Shown here piece by piece: positions 15,802 through 23,912 of a stretch of 64,000 bases of DNA. A program made the position numbers and the translations under genes. The notes beneath the pieces were generated by a model that saw only the letters and a list, made by a program, of their open reading frames with translations, had not been told where the DNA came from and searched no databases. Location of the stretch: positions 124,001-188,000 of the forward strand of contig NZ_JAIZEO010000003.1 in NCBI RefSeq assembly GCF_024189315.1, written 5' to 3'. The stretch is from Halobacillus sp. A5. Lineage in GTDB: Bacteria; Bacillota; Bacilli; Bacillales; Halobacillaceae. Each line of letters opens with the position of its first letter. Position 1 is the first letter of the stretch.

Positions 15802-15862
15802 AGGTATTTAGCGCCCATTTCAAAGCAGCATTCGGGTGATTTTTAAAAATTTTATATCTTTA

Positions 15863-15884
15863 ATACTATACAGGGGTATGGTAT
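15863..15884 (+). promoter_or_regulatory. Second CsoR-like operator
   Basis: ATACTATACAGGGGTATGGT with flanking AT forms a pseudo-palindrome with a GGGG core, close to the CsoR consensus. It lies in the gap between csoR and the ferredoxin-like gene and should control the latter and copA. Confidence 0.55.
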
Positions 15885-15954
15885 TTTAAATGTGAACTAT
15901 AAAACATTCAGCTTAATTAAAAATAAGGAATCGACCTCTAGGGGGAGGTTAATA

Positions 15955-16275
15955 ATGAATATGGAAGCGGTATCTACACATTTACTGCTGTGTAATGGGA
16001 AGTCTTGTATGAGGAACGGGGCTGAGGAGGTAGCGAACGTTATACGGCAGACGATAGTGGAAGAACACCTGAACCGAACGGTTCACACTACCAAAACCTT
16101 TTGCAATGGGCAGTGTCGTTATGGACCTATCGCATACCCTGGAGGGGATTGGTACCAGGCTTTAACGACTCATGCAGCAAGAGAATTAGTGCTTGCGGAA
16201 GCACGGAAACAAGTATTCCAACAGAACCTGTTATATCGTAAAACTCATGAGGGTTTTGCGTCAGTACAGGATTAA
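15955..16275 (+). CDS. Thioredoxin-like [2Fe-2S] ferredoxin domain protein
   Basis: The product is 106 residues. ATG 15955 lies behind GGGGGAGG; earlier in-frame starts have no site. It has the four cluster Cys of the thioredoxin-fold ferredoxins: CNGKSC near residue 14 and TFCNGQCRYGP near residue 50. Such proteins carry a [2Fe-2S] cluster and transfer electrons or metal. It is the second gene of a copper locus, behind a CsoR-like site and 17 bases before copA. A role in copper stress (redox of Cu or cluster protection) is therefore plausible but is inferred from context only. Confidence 0.75.
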   Translation: MNMEAVSTHLLLCNGKSCMRNGAEEVANVIRQTIVEEHLNRTVHTTKTFCNGQCRYGPIAYPGGDWYQALTTHAARELVLAEARKQVFQQNLLYRKTHEGFASVQD

Positions 16276-16292
16276 GAAAGGAGCGAGATAGG

Positions 16293-18731
16293 ATGTCCAG
16301 GAAGGAAGCTTCACTTCAAGTGGCAGGTATGACCTGCGCTGCCTGCGCCAATAGAATTGAAAAAGGATTATCGAAAATTGAGGGAGTGCAAGAGGCCAGC
16401 GTCAATTTTGCCGTTGAGAAAACGAAAGTCGTCTATGATCCTGACCAAACCAACGTGAATGAGTTTGCGGAAAGAATCCAGAAGCTCGGGTATGAGGTCG
16501 TCCACGATAAGCAAACCTTTGATATCTCGGGAATGACTTGTGCTGCCTGTGCTGCAAGAATCGAAAAACGATTGAATCAAATGGATGGTGTATCGAAGGC
16601 TGCAGTGAATTTTGCAATGGAGAAAGTCACCGTTGATTACGATCAGGGTCAGGTCACCACGGATGAAATGGAAGAAGCCGTGGATAAATTAGGCTATACC
16701 CTGATTCCAGAACGTTCTCAGGAGGACACGGCTGGCAGCAGGGAAAAAGAGGTTCAGTATCAAACCGGAAAGTTCTTATTCGCCGCTATCTTATCATTGC
16801 CCTTGCTATGGACGATGGTGACTCATTTTGAATTTACTTCTTTTCTATACGTGCCTGATATGCTGATGAATCCGTGGGTCCAGCTGGCGTTAGCGTTGCC
16901 TGTTCAGTTTGTTGTCGGTGCTCAGTTCTACCGTGGGGCTTATAAAGCACTTCGCAGTAAAAGTGCTAATATGGATGTCTTAGTTGCTCTTGGGACCACT
17001 GTCGCCTTTCTTTATAGTGTCTTTTTAGGGTATGAATGGCAGGCTTCCGGCCGGGAGGGTATGCCTGAGCTTTATTTTGAAGCGGCGGCGCTTATCATTA
17101 CTCTTGTAATCCTGGGGAAATTATTTGAAGTACGTGCAAAAGGGCGGACGAGCCAGGCGATTCAGAAGCTGCTCGGCATGCAGGCGAAGACAGCAAGAAT
17201 CATTCGGAACGGGGAAGAAAAAGAAGTTGCGGTTGAAGAGGTAATCTCAGGGGATACCGTGATCGTCCGTCCGGGTGAAAAGATTCCGGTGGATGGAAAA
17301 ATTATAAAAGGCGAATCGGCAGTAGATGAGGCGTTGATTACGGGGGAAAGCATTCCCGTAGATAAGAAAGCAGGGGATCCTGCAATTGGAGCCACGATTA
17401 ATAAAAACGGAATGCTGACTATAGAAGCTACAAAGGTTGGAAAGGATACGGCTCTTTCCCAAATTGTAAAAGTCGTCGAGGAAGCGCAGGGGAGTAAAGC
17501 GGATATTCAGCGTGTGGCTGACAAAGTATCTGGTATCTTCGTGCCTGTCGTAGTATTGCTGGCCGTTGGAGCGTTTCTCGTCTGGTATTTCCTTGTGTCT
17601 CCGGGAGATGTAAGGGCCGCTCTCGTTCCAATGATTACAATCCTCGTGATAGCCTGCCCTTGTGCATTAGGTCTCGCTACGCCTACTTCGATTATGGCTG
17701 GATCCGGTCGAGCCGCAGAAATGGGAGTGCTGTTTAAGGGCGGCGAGCACCTGGAAAATACTCGGTCCATTGATACGGTCGTGTTAGATAAAACGGGGAC
17801 GGTCACAAAAGGAGAGCCTGAATTAACGGATGTTGTCGTGCAGAAAGGTTTTACAGAACAGGAAGTGCTCTCCCTTGCCGCTTCGGCCGAGAAGAATTCA
17901 GAGCATCCCCTGGCAGAGGCCATCGTTAAAGGGGTAAAGGAGAAAGGCATCGAAGTCTTTGAATCCGAGGAGTTTGAAGCCCTGCCCGGTTTCGGAATCC
18001 GCTCAGTTACTGCCGGCAGATCAGTGCATGCAGGGACACGTAAGCTGATGGTTGAACTGGAGATTGACCTCGAGGCTGTGGAGGACACGATGGCTGCCTT
18101 GGAAACAGAAGGAAAAACAGCGATGCTGATTGCTGTAGATCGGAGGTTAGCCGGGATAATCGCTGTGGCCGATACAGTTAAAGCTACTTCTAAAGACGCG
18201 GTTGACAGGCTGCACGATTTAGGACTCGAAGTCATTATGCTGACAGGGGACAACGAACGTACAGCTGCGGCGATCGGTAAACAAGTCGGCATTGACAGGG
18301 TGATTGCTGAAGTGGTCCCTGAACAGAAAGTAGACGAAATTAAGAAGCTGCAGCAGACAGGCAGAAAAGTGGCCATGGTAGGCGACGGCATCAATGATGC
18401 GCCTGCTTTAGCCGTCGCCGACATCGGTATGGCCATTGGCACAGGTACTGACGTTGCGATCGAAGCAGCCGACGTCACCCTCATGCGGGGGGACCTTCAC
18501 AGTGTCGCTGACAGTATCCAGCTCAGCAGTAAAACGATGCGGAATATTAAACAGAACCTGTTCTTTGCCTTCTTTTACAACTCCGCATCAATTCCAGTGG
18601 CAGCCATTGGCTTACTGGCACCGTGGGTGGCAGGAGCGGCCATGACATTCAGCTCCGTGTCAGTTGTGCTTAATGCACTGCGGTTACAGCGGGTGAAGCT
18701 GCCAAGAAGAGGTGAAGAACATGTCCATTAA
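16293..18731 (+). CDS. copA: Copper-exporting P1B-type ATPase CopA
   Basis: The product is 812 residues. Two N-terminal heavy-metal domains each carry GMTCAAC (near residues 12 and 80). The membrane part holds the Cu(I)-channel motif ACPCALGLATP near residue 453. The phosphorylation motif DKTGTVTKGEPE lies near 497, the HP motif in SEHPLAEA and the hinge GDGINDAPALA near 695. AAGGAGCGAG precedes the ATG. It pumps Cu(I) out of the cytoplasm, receiving it from CopZ. It is co-transcribed with the ferredoxin-like gene and the short gene that overlaps its end. Confidence 0.95.
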   Translation: MSRKEASLQVAGMTCAACANRIEKGLSKIEGVQEASVNFAVEKTKVVYDPDQTNVNEFAERIQKLGYEVVHDKQTFDISGMTCAACAARIEKRLNQMDGVSKAAVNFAMEKVTVDYDQGQVTTDEMEEAVDKLGYTLIPERSQEDTAGSREKEVQYQTGKFLFAAILSLPLLWTMVTHFEFTSFLYVPDMLMNPWVQLALALPVQFVVGAQFYRGAYKALRSKSANMDVLVALGTTVAFLYSVFLGYEWQASGREGMPELYFEAAALIITLVILGKLFEVRAKGRTSQAIQKLLGMQAKTARIIRNGEEKEVAVEEVISGDTVIVRPGEKIPVDGKIIKGESAVDEALITGESIPVDKKAGDPAIGATINKNGMLTIEATKVGKDTALSQIVKVVEEAQGSKADIQRVADKVSGIFVPVVVLLAVGAFLVWYFLVSPGDVRAALVPMITILVIACPCALGLATPTSIMAGSGRAAEMGVLFKGGEHLENTRSIDTVVLDKTGTVTKGEPELTDVVVQKGFTEQEVLSLAASAEKNSEHPLAEAIVKGVKEKGIEVFESEEFEALPGFGIRSVTAGRSVHAGTRKLMVELEIDLEAVEDTMAALETEGKTAMLIAVDRRLAGIIAVADTVKATSKDAVDRLHDLGLEVIMLTGDNERTAAAIGKQVGIDRVIAEVVPEQKVDEIKKLQQTGRKVAMVGDGINDAPALAVADIGMAIGTGTDVAIEAADVTLMRGDLHSVADSIQLSSKTMRNIKQNLFFAFFYNSASIPVAAIGLLAPWVAGAAMTFSSVSVVLNALRLQRVKLPRRGEEHVH

Positions 18732-18873
18732 AATATGGGTGATAAGTGGAATAGTGTATCTCTTTATCATTATGGCCGGCTATACCGCGATTACCGGAGA
18801 AAACCCGCTTCAATCCGACCGCGAGGAGCATAACGAACATGAGGAAAGCACAGCAGCCAAGCGCGCAGTCTAA
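18721..18873 (+). CDS. 50-residue single-helix membrane peptide in the copper operon
   Basis: ATG 18721 overlaps the last 11 bases of copA in another frame and follows GAGGTG at seven bases. The product starts MSIKIWVISGIVYLFIIMAG, a membrane helix of about 20 residues, then YTAITGENPLQ and an acidic/His-bearing tail (SDREEHNEHEEST) ending in AKRAV at TAA 18871. Coupled translation with copA and its position before copZ argue for a real gene. The His-Glu tail could bind metal or touch CopA. I know of no named family. Confidence 0.65.
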   Translation: MSIKIWVISGIVYLFIIMAGYTAITGENPLQSDREEHNEHEESTAAKRAV

Positions 18874-18906
18874 AAACCTACACACACAAAGGAGGCCTGA
18901 ACACGT

Positions 18907-19113
18907 ATGGAAACCATTAAATTAACTGTAAACGGAATGTCCTGCGGTCACTGCGTATCTTCCATTGAAGGAGCGTTAGGGTCGCTTGAAAGAGTAGAAT
19001 CCGTTCACGTAAGTCTCGAAGGAAACGAAGTGGATGTGGCATATGATCCTTCAAAAGCCGACGTGGCTCAGATGAAAGAAACGATTGAAGATTTAGGATA
19101 CGATATCGCATAG
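18907..19113 (+). CDS. copZ: Copper chaperone CopZ
   Basis: The product is 68 residues and is a single ferredoxin-like heavy-metal domain. The Cu(I) motif is MSCGHC near residues 11-16 and the usual final loop is [16 protein letters not shown] lies upstream. CopZ carries Cu(I) in the cytoplasm and hands it to the N-terminal domains of CopA and to CsoR. It is the last gene of the operon and is followed by a terminator. Confidence 0.93.
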   Translation: METIKLTVNGMSCGHCVSSIEGALGSLERVESVHVSLEGNEVDVAYDPSKADVAQMKETIEDLGYDIA

Positions 19114-19129
19114 AACGAGCCAGTCCCTC

Positions 19130-19167
19130 AGCCTGTCGAGAGAATTTACTCTCTGCAGGCTTTTTTC
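19130..19167 (+). terminator. Terminator of the copper operon
   Basis: AGCCTG/CAGGCT with an inner AGAG/CTCT stem, followed by six T. Confidence 0.85.
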
Positions 19168-19180
19168 TATAAAACTACTT

Positions 19181-19300
19181 TATGGGCGGAAAAATGAATT
19201 TAAGGGCATTTATAGATTTTTATGGGCGAAAACCGACTTTTATGGGCGAAAAATCTGTTTTATGGGCATTTACACCAATTTATGGGCAATTCCATTATTA
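19181..19300 (+). repeat. Six-unit 20-bp array, family A (TATGGGCGA), copy 1
   Basis: Six units start exactly every 20 bases (19181, 19201, 19221, 19241, 19261 and 19281). Each begins TATGGGC or TAAGGGC followed by GA, GG or AT. The remaining bases differ between units but match, unit by unit, those of the second array at 61211-61330. It lies between the copper-operon terminator and the fbp leader. A 20-bp period is not a multiple of three, so it is not a coding repeat. Confidence 0.85.
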
Positions 19301-19444
19301 CGCTTTCCCTCGATCCCAAAGGACAGGGCCGTCGCTATAAAAGTCAGAAGTATGTTATTATCATATATAATTTATAAATATTTTTACAATTGTGAACAAA
19401 AGACTAAAATACCAGCGATCATCTATGAAAGGGGATACAGAACG

Positions 19445-21376
19445 TTGCACACTAAATACTTAGATTTACTGGCCCAGAAATACGATAGTGAAGAAAAAGT
19501 AGTCACAGAAATCATCAATCTAGAAGCTATTCTCAATCTGCCCAAGGGAACAGAGCACTTTGTCAGTGATTTACACGGGGAGTATCAAGCCTTTCAGCAT
19601 GTGTTAAGAAACGGATCGGGCCGGGTGAAAGAGAAGATAAGAGATATTTTCAGCGGGGTCATCTACGAAGAGGAAATTAATGAAATGGCGACGCTTGTAT
19701 ATTATCCCGAAGAGAAATTGCAAATTATTAAAAATGGGTTCGATAATGACCAGGAATTACACGAATGGTATAAAGAGAATATTGCCCATATGATTAAGCT
19801 CATTTCCTACGCCTCCTCCAAATATACCCGTTCGAAATTACGTAAAGCCCTGCCGGATCAGTTTGCCTACATTATCGAAGAGCTGCTTTATAAAACCGAG
19901 GAATCTGCAAATAAGGAACAATATTACATAAAGATCGTCGAGCAGATTATTTCTCTCGGCCAGGCGGATAAGCTGATTATCGGTCTCGCCTATACGACGC
20001 AGAAACTGGTTGTAGACCACCTTCATGTCGTAGGCGATATTTATGACCGGGGTCCCGAGCCTGATAAAATTATGGAAACGCTCATTAATTATCCTTCCGT
20101 TGACATTCAGTGGGGCAATCATGATGTCCTGTGGATTGGCGCATTTGCCGGATCCAAGGTGTGCCTCGCTAATATCATTCGTATCTGTGCCCGCTATGAC
20201 AACCTGGATATTATTGAAGACGTGTACGGAATCAACCTTCGACCACTCTTGAATCTGGCCGATAAATACTATGAGGACAATCCCGTCTTCAGACCTAAAA
20301 CGCATTCCGATAAAAAAACATCCGATCATGAAATATTACAAATTACGAAAATCCATCAGGCCATTGCCATGATCCAGTTCAAGCTCGAAAGCCCGATCAT
20401 CAAGAGACGACCGAATTTTAACATGTCAGAAAGGCTGCTGCTTGAGAAAGTCAATTATGAAAAAAATGAAATCACACTGAATGGAAAAACGTACCCGATG
20501 GAAAACAGCTGTTTTGCCACGATAAATCCGGAGCAGCCTGATCAACTATTAGAGGAAGAACAGGAAGTGATGGATAAGCTGCTGTTCTCCATCCAGCACT
20601 CGGAGAAGCTGGCCCGACACATGAAATTTCTCATGAAAAAAGGCAGCCTTTATTTGAAATATAACGGCAACCTATTAATTCATGGATGTATTCCTTTAGA
20701 TGAAGAAGGAAACATGGAAAAAATGATGATCGAAAAGCAGACCTATGCAGGCCGGGATCTGCTTGATATTTTCGAACATTACTTACGACACGCTTTTGCC
20801 AATCCCGATAAAACAGATGATCTTGCGACAGATATGGTCTGGTATTTATGGACAGGCGAATATTCATCGCTGTTTGGAAAAAGAGCAATGACGACCTTTG
20901 AAAGGTACTTCATTAAAGATAAAGAAACCCACAAAGAGAAGAAGAATCCTTATTACTATCTACGTGAAAATGAAGAAACCTGCCGCAGCCTCCTAACTGA
21001 ATTTGATCTCGATCCCGAGCAGGGCCATATTATTAACGGTCACACGCCTGTCAAAGAAATCGAAGGAGAGAATCCAATCAAAGCAGACGGTAAAATGATC
21101 GTCATTGATGGCGGCTTTTCCAAAGCGTATCAATCAACAACAGGGATTGCCGGCTACACCTTACTATATAATTCCTACGGTATGCAGCTGGTAGCTCATA
21201 AACAATTCAACTCAAAAGAAGAAGTGCTCCGAAACGGGACAGACGTGCTGTCAGTGAAAAGACTCGTCGATAAGGAGCTTGAGAGAAAGAAGGTTTCCGA
21301 AACGAATGTAGGAGAAGAGTTATTGCAGGAGGTGGCTATTTTAAATAGCTTGATGGAATATCGTTATATGAAATAA
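19445..21376 (+). CDS. fbp: Class III fructose-1,6-bisphosphatase
   Basis: The product is 643 residues from TTG 19445, ten bases after GGGG. The frame is open upstream to 19262 and the stretch [18 protein letters not shown] resembles the N-terminus of the B. subtilis enzyme, so an earlier start is possible. Metallophosphatase motifs are clear: [22 protein letters not shown] and [10 protein letters not shown], then INGHTPVKE. It hydrolyses fructose-1,6-bisphosphate in gluconeogenesis, with Mn as the usual metal. It follows a 20-bp repeat array and is a single-gene unit. Confidence 0.95.
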   Translation: MHTKYLDLLAQKYDSEEKVVTEIINLEAILNLPKGTEHFVSDLHGEYQAFQHVLRNGSGRVKEKIRDIFSGVIYEEEINEMATLVYYPEEKLQIIKNGFDNDQELHEWYKENIAHMIKLISYASSKYTRSKLRKALPDQFAYIIEELLYKTEESANKEQYYIKIVEQIISLGQADKLIIGLAYTTQKLVVDHLHVVGDIYDRGPEPDKIMETLINYPSVDIQWGNHDVLWIGAFAGSKVCLANIIRICARYDNLDIIEDVYGINLRPLLNLADKYYEDNPVFRPKTHSDKKTSDHEILQITKIHQAIAMIQFKLESPIIKRRPNFNMSERLLLEKVNYEKNEITLNGKTYPMENSCFATINPEQPDQLLEEEQEVMDKLLFSIQHSEKLARHMKFLMKKGSLYLKYNGNLLIHGCIPLDEEGNMEKMMIEKQTYAGRDLLDIFEHYLRHAFANPDKTDDLATDMVWYLWTGEYSSLFGKRAMTTFERYFIKDKETHKEKKNPYYYLRENEETCRSLLTEFDLDPEQGHIINGHTPVKEIEGENPIKADGKMIVIDGGFSKAYQSTTGIAGYTLLYNSYGMQLVAHKQFNSKEEVLRNGTDVLSVKRLVDKELERKKVSETNVGEELLQEVAILNSLMEYRYMK

Positions 21377-21462
21377 GGACAATCTCTTGATTTAAGAAAA
21401 GATAATCTCAATTTTGTAGAAGATCGGCCCATTGAGAAAGGGCGCTTACAGGGAAAATACAG

Positions 21463-21503
21463 AAAGAACGGGACTGGCTTAATAGGCAGTACCGTTCTTT
21501 TTC
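21463..21503. terminator. Bidirectional terminator between fbp and czcD
   Basis: AAAGAACGG pairs with CCGTTCTTT; T runs on either side serve the two converging genes. Confidence 0.75.
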
Positions 21504-21518
21504 ATTGTATATATTGGT

Positions 21519-22457
21519 CTAGTGAGAATGAAGGTGAGGATGACTGTGATCCTGATTATTTTTACATAAAATGGTCTCTTCATGGTTATGATTCATCGTC
21601 TCTACTTGAATCGTAATGTGTCCAATTCCTTCATCCAACAGCTTTTGTTCTAAATCCTTTAACATTTGTTGTGACTCTTTGATGGTTAAGTTTTCATTTA
21701 CAATGGCATGACAGGAGAGAGCATTTTGCCCACTAGTGATTGACCAAATATGGAGGTCATGAATGCTGTTTATTTCTGGGGTATCTTCAATTGTGCGGGT
21801 GACATCTTGAAAATTAATATGTTTAGGAGTCCCCTCCATTAAGACATGTAGAGAATCTTTGGTTACACGTCCTCCACTTATTAAGATTAATACCGCCACT
21901 ACTACGCTGGCGAGAGGATCTGCCCATCCCCAGTCAAGGAAGATGATGAGTAAAGCTGCGATTATAGCTCCCACTGACCCTAATAAATCTCCTAGAACAT
22001 GTAGAAAAGCAGCACGAAGGTTAAGGTTATCCTCCGTATCCCCCTGCCGCATTAATATCCAGGCTACAAGAAGATTTACTATCAAGCCCACCACAGCTAT
22101 GGTCAGCATGCCGAAAGAGGCGACTTCTGGCGGGTGCACGAAACGGTGATAAGCTTCATAAAAAATATAAAGAGATATTATTATTAATGTAGCGCCATTA
22201 AATAGCGCAGCGAGGATTTCAAAACGTTTATACCCATAAGTTTTACTATAATTTGCTACTTTTTCTCCCAAGATGAATGCTGCTAATCCTACTCCTAAAG
22301 AAATAGAGTCACTTAGCATATGACCTGCATCAGAAAGTAAGGCTAAGCTATTAGTGAGGAGCCCGCCTATCGCTTCAATAACCATATACAAGGTAGTTAT
22401 TATAAAGCTTAGTAATAATGCCTTCTTATTGGCACCATGAGAATGATCGTGTCCCAT
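21519..22457 (-). CDS. czcD: Cation diffusion facilitator (CzcD-type Zn/Co/Cd exporter)
   Basis: The product is 312 residues with six membrane helices. The metal site of the membrane domain is HMLSDSISL in helix 2 (H..xD pattern) and HVLGDLLGS in helix 5. His-rich ends MGHDHSHG and DHSHPHLHSH and a C-terminal cytoplasmic domain (HDLHIWSITSG) are typical of CzcD. It exchanges Zn, Co or Cd for protons. The ATG has AGGAGG upstream. A palindromic ArsR/CzrA-like site lies 90 bases before the gene. Confidence 0.88.
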   Translation of the reverse strand: MGHDHSHGANKKALLLSFIITTLYMVIEAIGGLLTNSLALLSDAGHMLSDSISLGVGLAAFILGEKVANYSKTYGYKRFEILAALFNGATLIIISLYIFYEAYHRFVHPPEVASFGMLTIAVVGLIVNLLVAWILMRQGDTEDNLNLRAAFLHVLGDLLGSVGAIIAALLIIFLDWGWADPLASVVVAVLILISGGRVTKDSLHVLMEGTPKHINFQDVTRTIEDTPEINSIHDLHIWSITSGQNALSCHAIVNENLTIKESQQMLKDLEQKLLDEGIGHITIQVETMNHNHEETILCKNNQDHSHPHLHSH

Positions 22458-22540
22458 TAAAAAAATCCTCCTTCATTGGAATACCTAGTCTTGCCTAACA
22501 TGTTCAAGAAATAAAAAATCATACAGCTCTTAATATGTCT

Positions 22541-22569
22541 ATATGCATATGTTAACATATATACATATG
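22541..22569 (-). promoter_or_regulatory. Palindromic operator upstream of czcD (ArsR/CzrA-like)
   Basis: A perfect palindrome ATATGTTAACATAT (22547-22560) sits in an alternating ATATGCATAT / ATACATATG context. Zinc-responsive ArsR-family repressors bind sites of this type. No such regulator gene is in the window. Confidence 0.45.
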
Positions 22570-22704
22570 AGATGTGTAACTTATTATAATTGTGAGGAAA
22601 AGTTATGATTTATTTTGTTTGCTGCCTTTCAGTGTGCTTTTCACCTGAATAAGTCAGGGTGGTATCTTTAGGAAATTATAAAATTCCAAACTGTGGATCA
22701 TTTT

Positions 22705-22842
22705 CATAAAGCGACACCCAGCGCAAGCGCACAGGCAGTCGTGGCATAAGCCATCCGTCCTGCGAGAGGTAAGACCGCCTTCCTTCAGCCGTTATGCTTA
22801 TGCCGCGAGTGTCTACCAGGGCGCTTGCGCTTTTGTTCTTAT
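22705..22842. repeat. Long-hairpin (MITE-like) intergenic repeat
   Basis: The outer arms are GCGCAAGCGC (22721-22730) and GCGCTTGCGC (22821-22830); the inner arms are GGCATAAGC (22743-22751) and GCTTATGCC (22796-22804). All can fold into one long hairpin. The end GCGCTTGCGCTTTTGTTCTTA is a sequence I associate with repeats scattered between genes in many Bacillaceae. A degenerate relative lies at 9644-9772. It sits directly upstream of feoA; TTGACA at 22861 just outside it could be a -35 box. Confidence 0.65.
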
Positions 22843-22957
22843 TATTTCCAATTCTAACAATTGACAAAGTCTGATCACAGGCATAAGCTGTGTTTAAAAG
22901 TTGCGTTAGGTAAAAAAAAATTACAAAGGTGAAAATATTGATTTGAGGTGAAATTAA

Positions 22958-23221
22958 ATGGGGGAACACAAAATGATGTCTCTTTACGAATCCCGGCCCG
23001 GTGATCACTTATTAATTAAGAGTCTGCGATTAGATGGCGCTATGCTTAGAAGGCTATTGGATCTTGGGTTCGTCCCTGGTGCTGTGGTGAAAAATGTTCA
23101 AAGGAGTCCTATGGGTGATCCCGTGGCCTACCAAGTGAGCCGAACCACTGTAGCACTTAGAAAAGAAGAAAGCTCGCAGATTGATTGTCAAAAAGTGAAA
23201 GGAGAAATAAATCATGAGTGA
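22958..23221 (+). CDS. feoA: Ferrous iron transport protein A
   Basis: The product is 87 residues forming a single SH3-like FeoA domain: MSLYESRPGDHLLIKSL, LRRLLDLGFVPGAVVKNV and DPVAYQVSRTTVALRKEE. GAGGTG precedes ATG 22958. FeoA is a small cytoplasmic protein needed for full FeoB activity. Its last bases overlap the start of the FeoB GTPase gene by eight, so the three feo genes form one coupled operon. I saw no Fur box upstream. Confidence 0.9.
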   Translation: MGEHKMMSLYESRPGDHLLIKSLRLDGAMLRRLLDLGFVPGAVVKNVQRSPMGDPVAYQVSRTTVALRKEESSQIDCQKVKGEINHE

Positions 23222-23912
23222 TTTTCGAATAGCATTGGCTGGAAATCCAAATACGGGAAAGAGCACACTATTTAATGCGTTGACAGGAATGAACCAACAT
23301 ACAGGGAACTGGCCGGGGAAAACAGTTATTCAAGCAAAGGGAAATTATACTTTTAACGAAGGGAACTACACACTGATCGACTTACCGGGGACTTACTCTC
23401 TTTATTCCAATTCGGCGGATGAAGAAACCGCGAGAGATTATATTATTTTTGATCGACCTGATGTAACCGTGGTAGTCGTGGATGCTACATCTTTAGAAAG
23501 AAATCTGAATTTAGTATTACAGGTTCTTGAAATGACGGATCAAGCGGTATTGTGCATCAATTTAATTGATGAGGCAAAAAAGAGAAATATTAGAATCTAT
23601 GACGACCGGCTGGAAAAGAAACTTGGAATTCCCGTAGCAAGCATATCAGCTCGTAATAAAGCAGGGATAAATCTTTTATTAAAAAAAATTGAAGGAGTAG
23701 CTAAAGGAGAGATCGTTACGTCGCCTTATCAGGTTAAATATAGTGAACAAATGGAAGAGGACATTCAAAGATTAGAGCCTTATGTAAGCCAGATTGTTAA
23801 AGGGAAGTATCCTACCCGCTGGGTGACCTTAAAGCTATTGGATGGAGATCGGAGTTTTATGGATCATCTTTATCAAAGGGTGTTCTCAGAAGGAGATGTC
23901 TCCCATGTCTGA
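23214..23912 (+). CDS. feoB: FeoB GTPase domain as a separate protein
   Basis: The product is 232 residues. G-protein motifs are clear: G1 GNPNTGKSTLFNALTG, G3 DLPGTYSL, and SISARNKAG for G5. At G4 the usual NxxD reads NLIDEAKKR. Residues about 170-225 correspond to the helical GDI spacer. In most bacteria this is the N-terminal third of one FeoB chain; here the frame stops, and the membrane part starts eight bases earlier in another frame. It should gate Fe(II) entry through the partner membrane protein. Confidence 0.88.
   Translation: MSDFRIALAGNPNTGKSTLFNALTGMNQHTGNWPGKTVIQAKGNYTFNEGNYTLIDLPGTYSLYSNSADEETARDYIIFDRPDVTVVVVDATSLERNLNLVLQVLEMTDQAVLCINLIDEAKKRNIRIYDDRLEKKLGIPVASISARNKAGINLLLKKIEGVAKGEIVTSPYQVKYSEQMEEDIQRLEPYVSQIVKGKYPTRWVTLKLLDGDRSFMDHLYQRVFSEGDVSHV

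Noticed and set aside
17507-18484. Long reverse-strand ORF of 325 codons
   Set aside because: It is the antisense shadow of copA; composition is Ser/Thr/Ala-rich and matches no domain.
19181-19300. CRISPR array
   Set aside because: Units are 20 bp in total and degenerate with no separate spacers, and no cas genes are present; the same holds for 59321-59440 and 61211-61330.
22676-23008. Reverse-strand ORF of 110 codons upstream of feoA
   Set aside because: It runs through the hairpin repeat and overlaps feoA antisense; no ribosome site.
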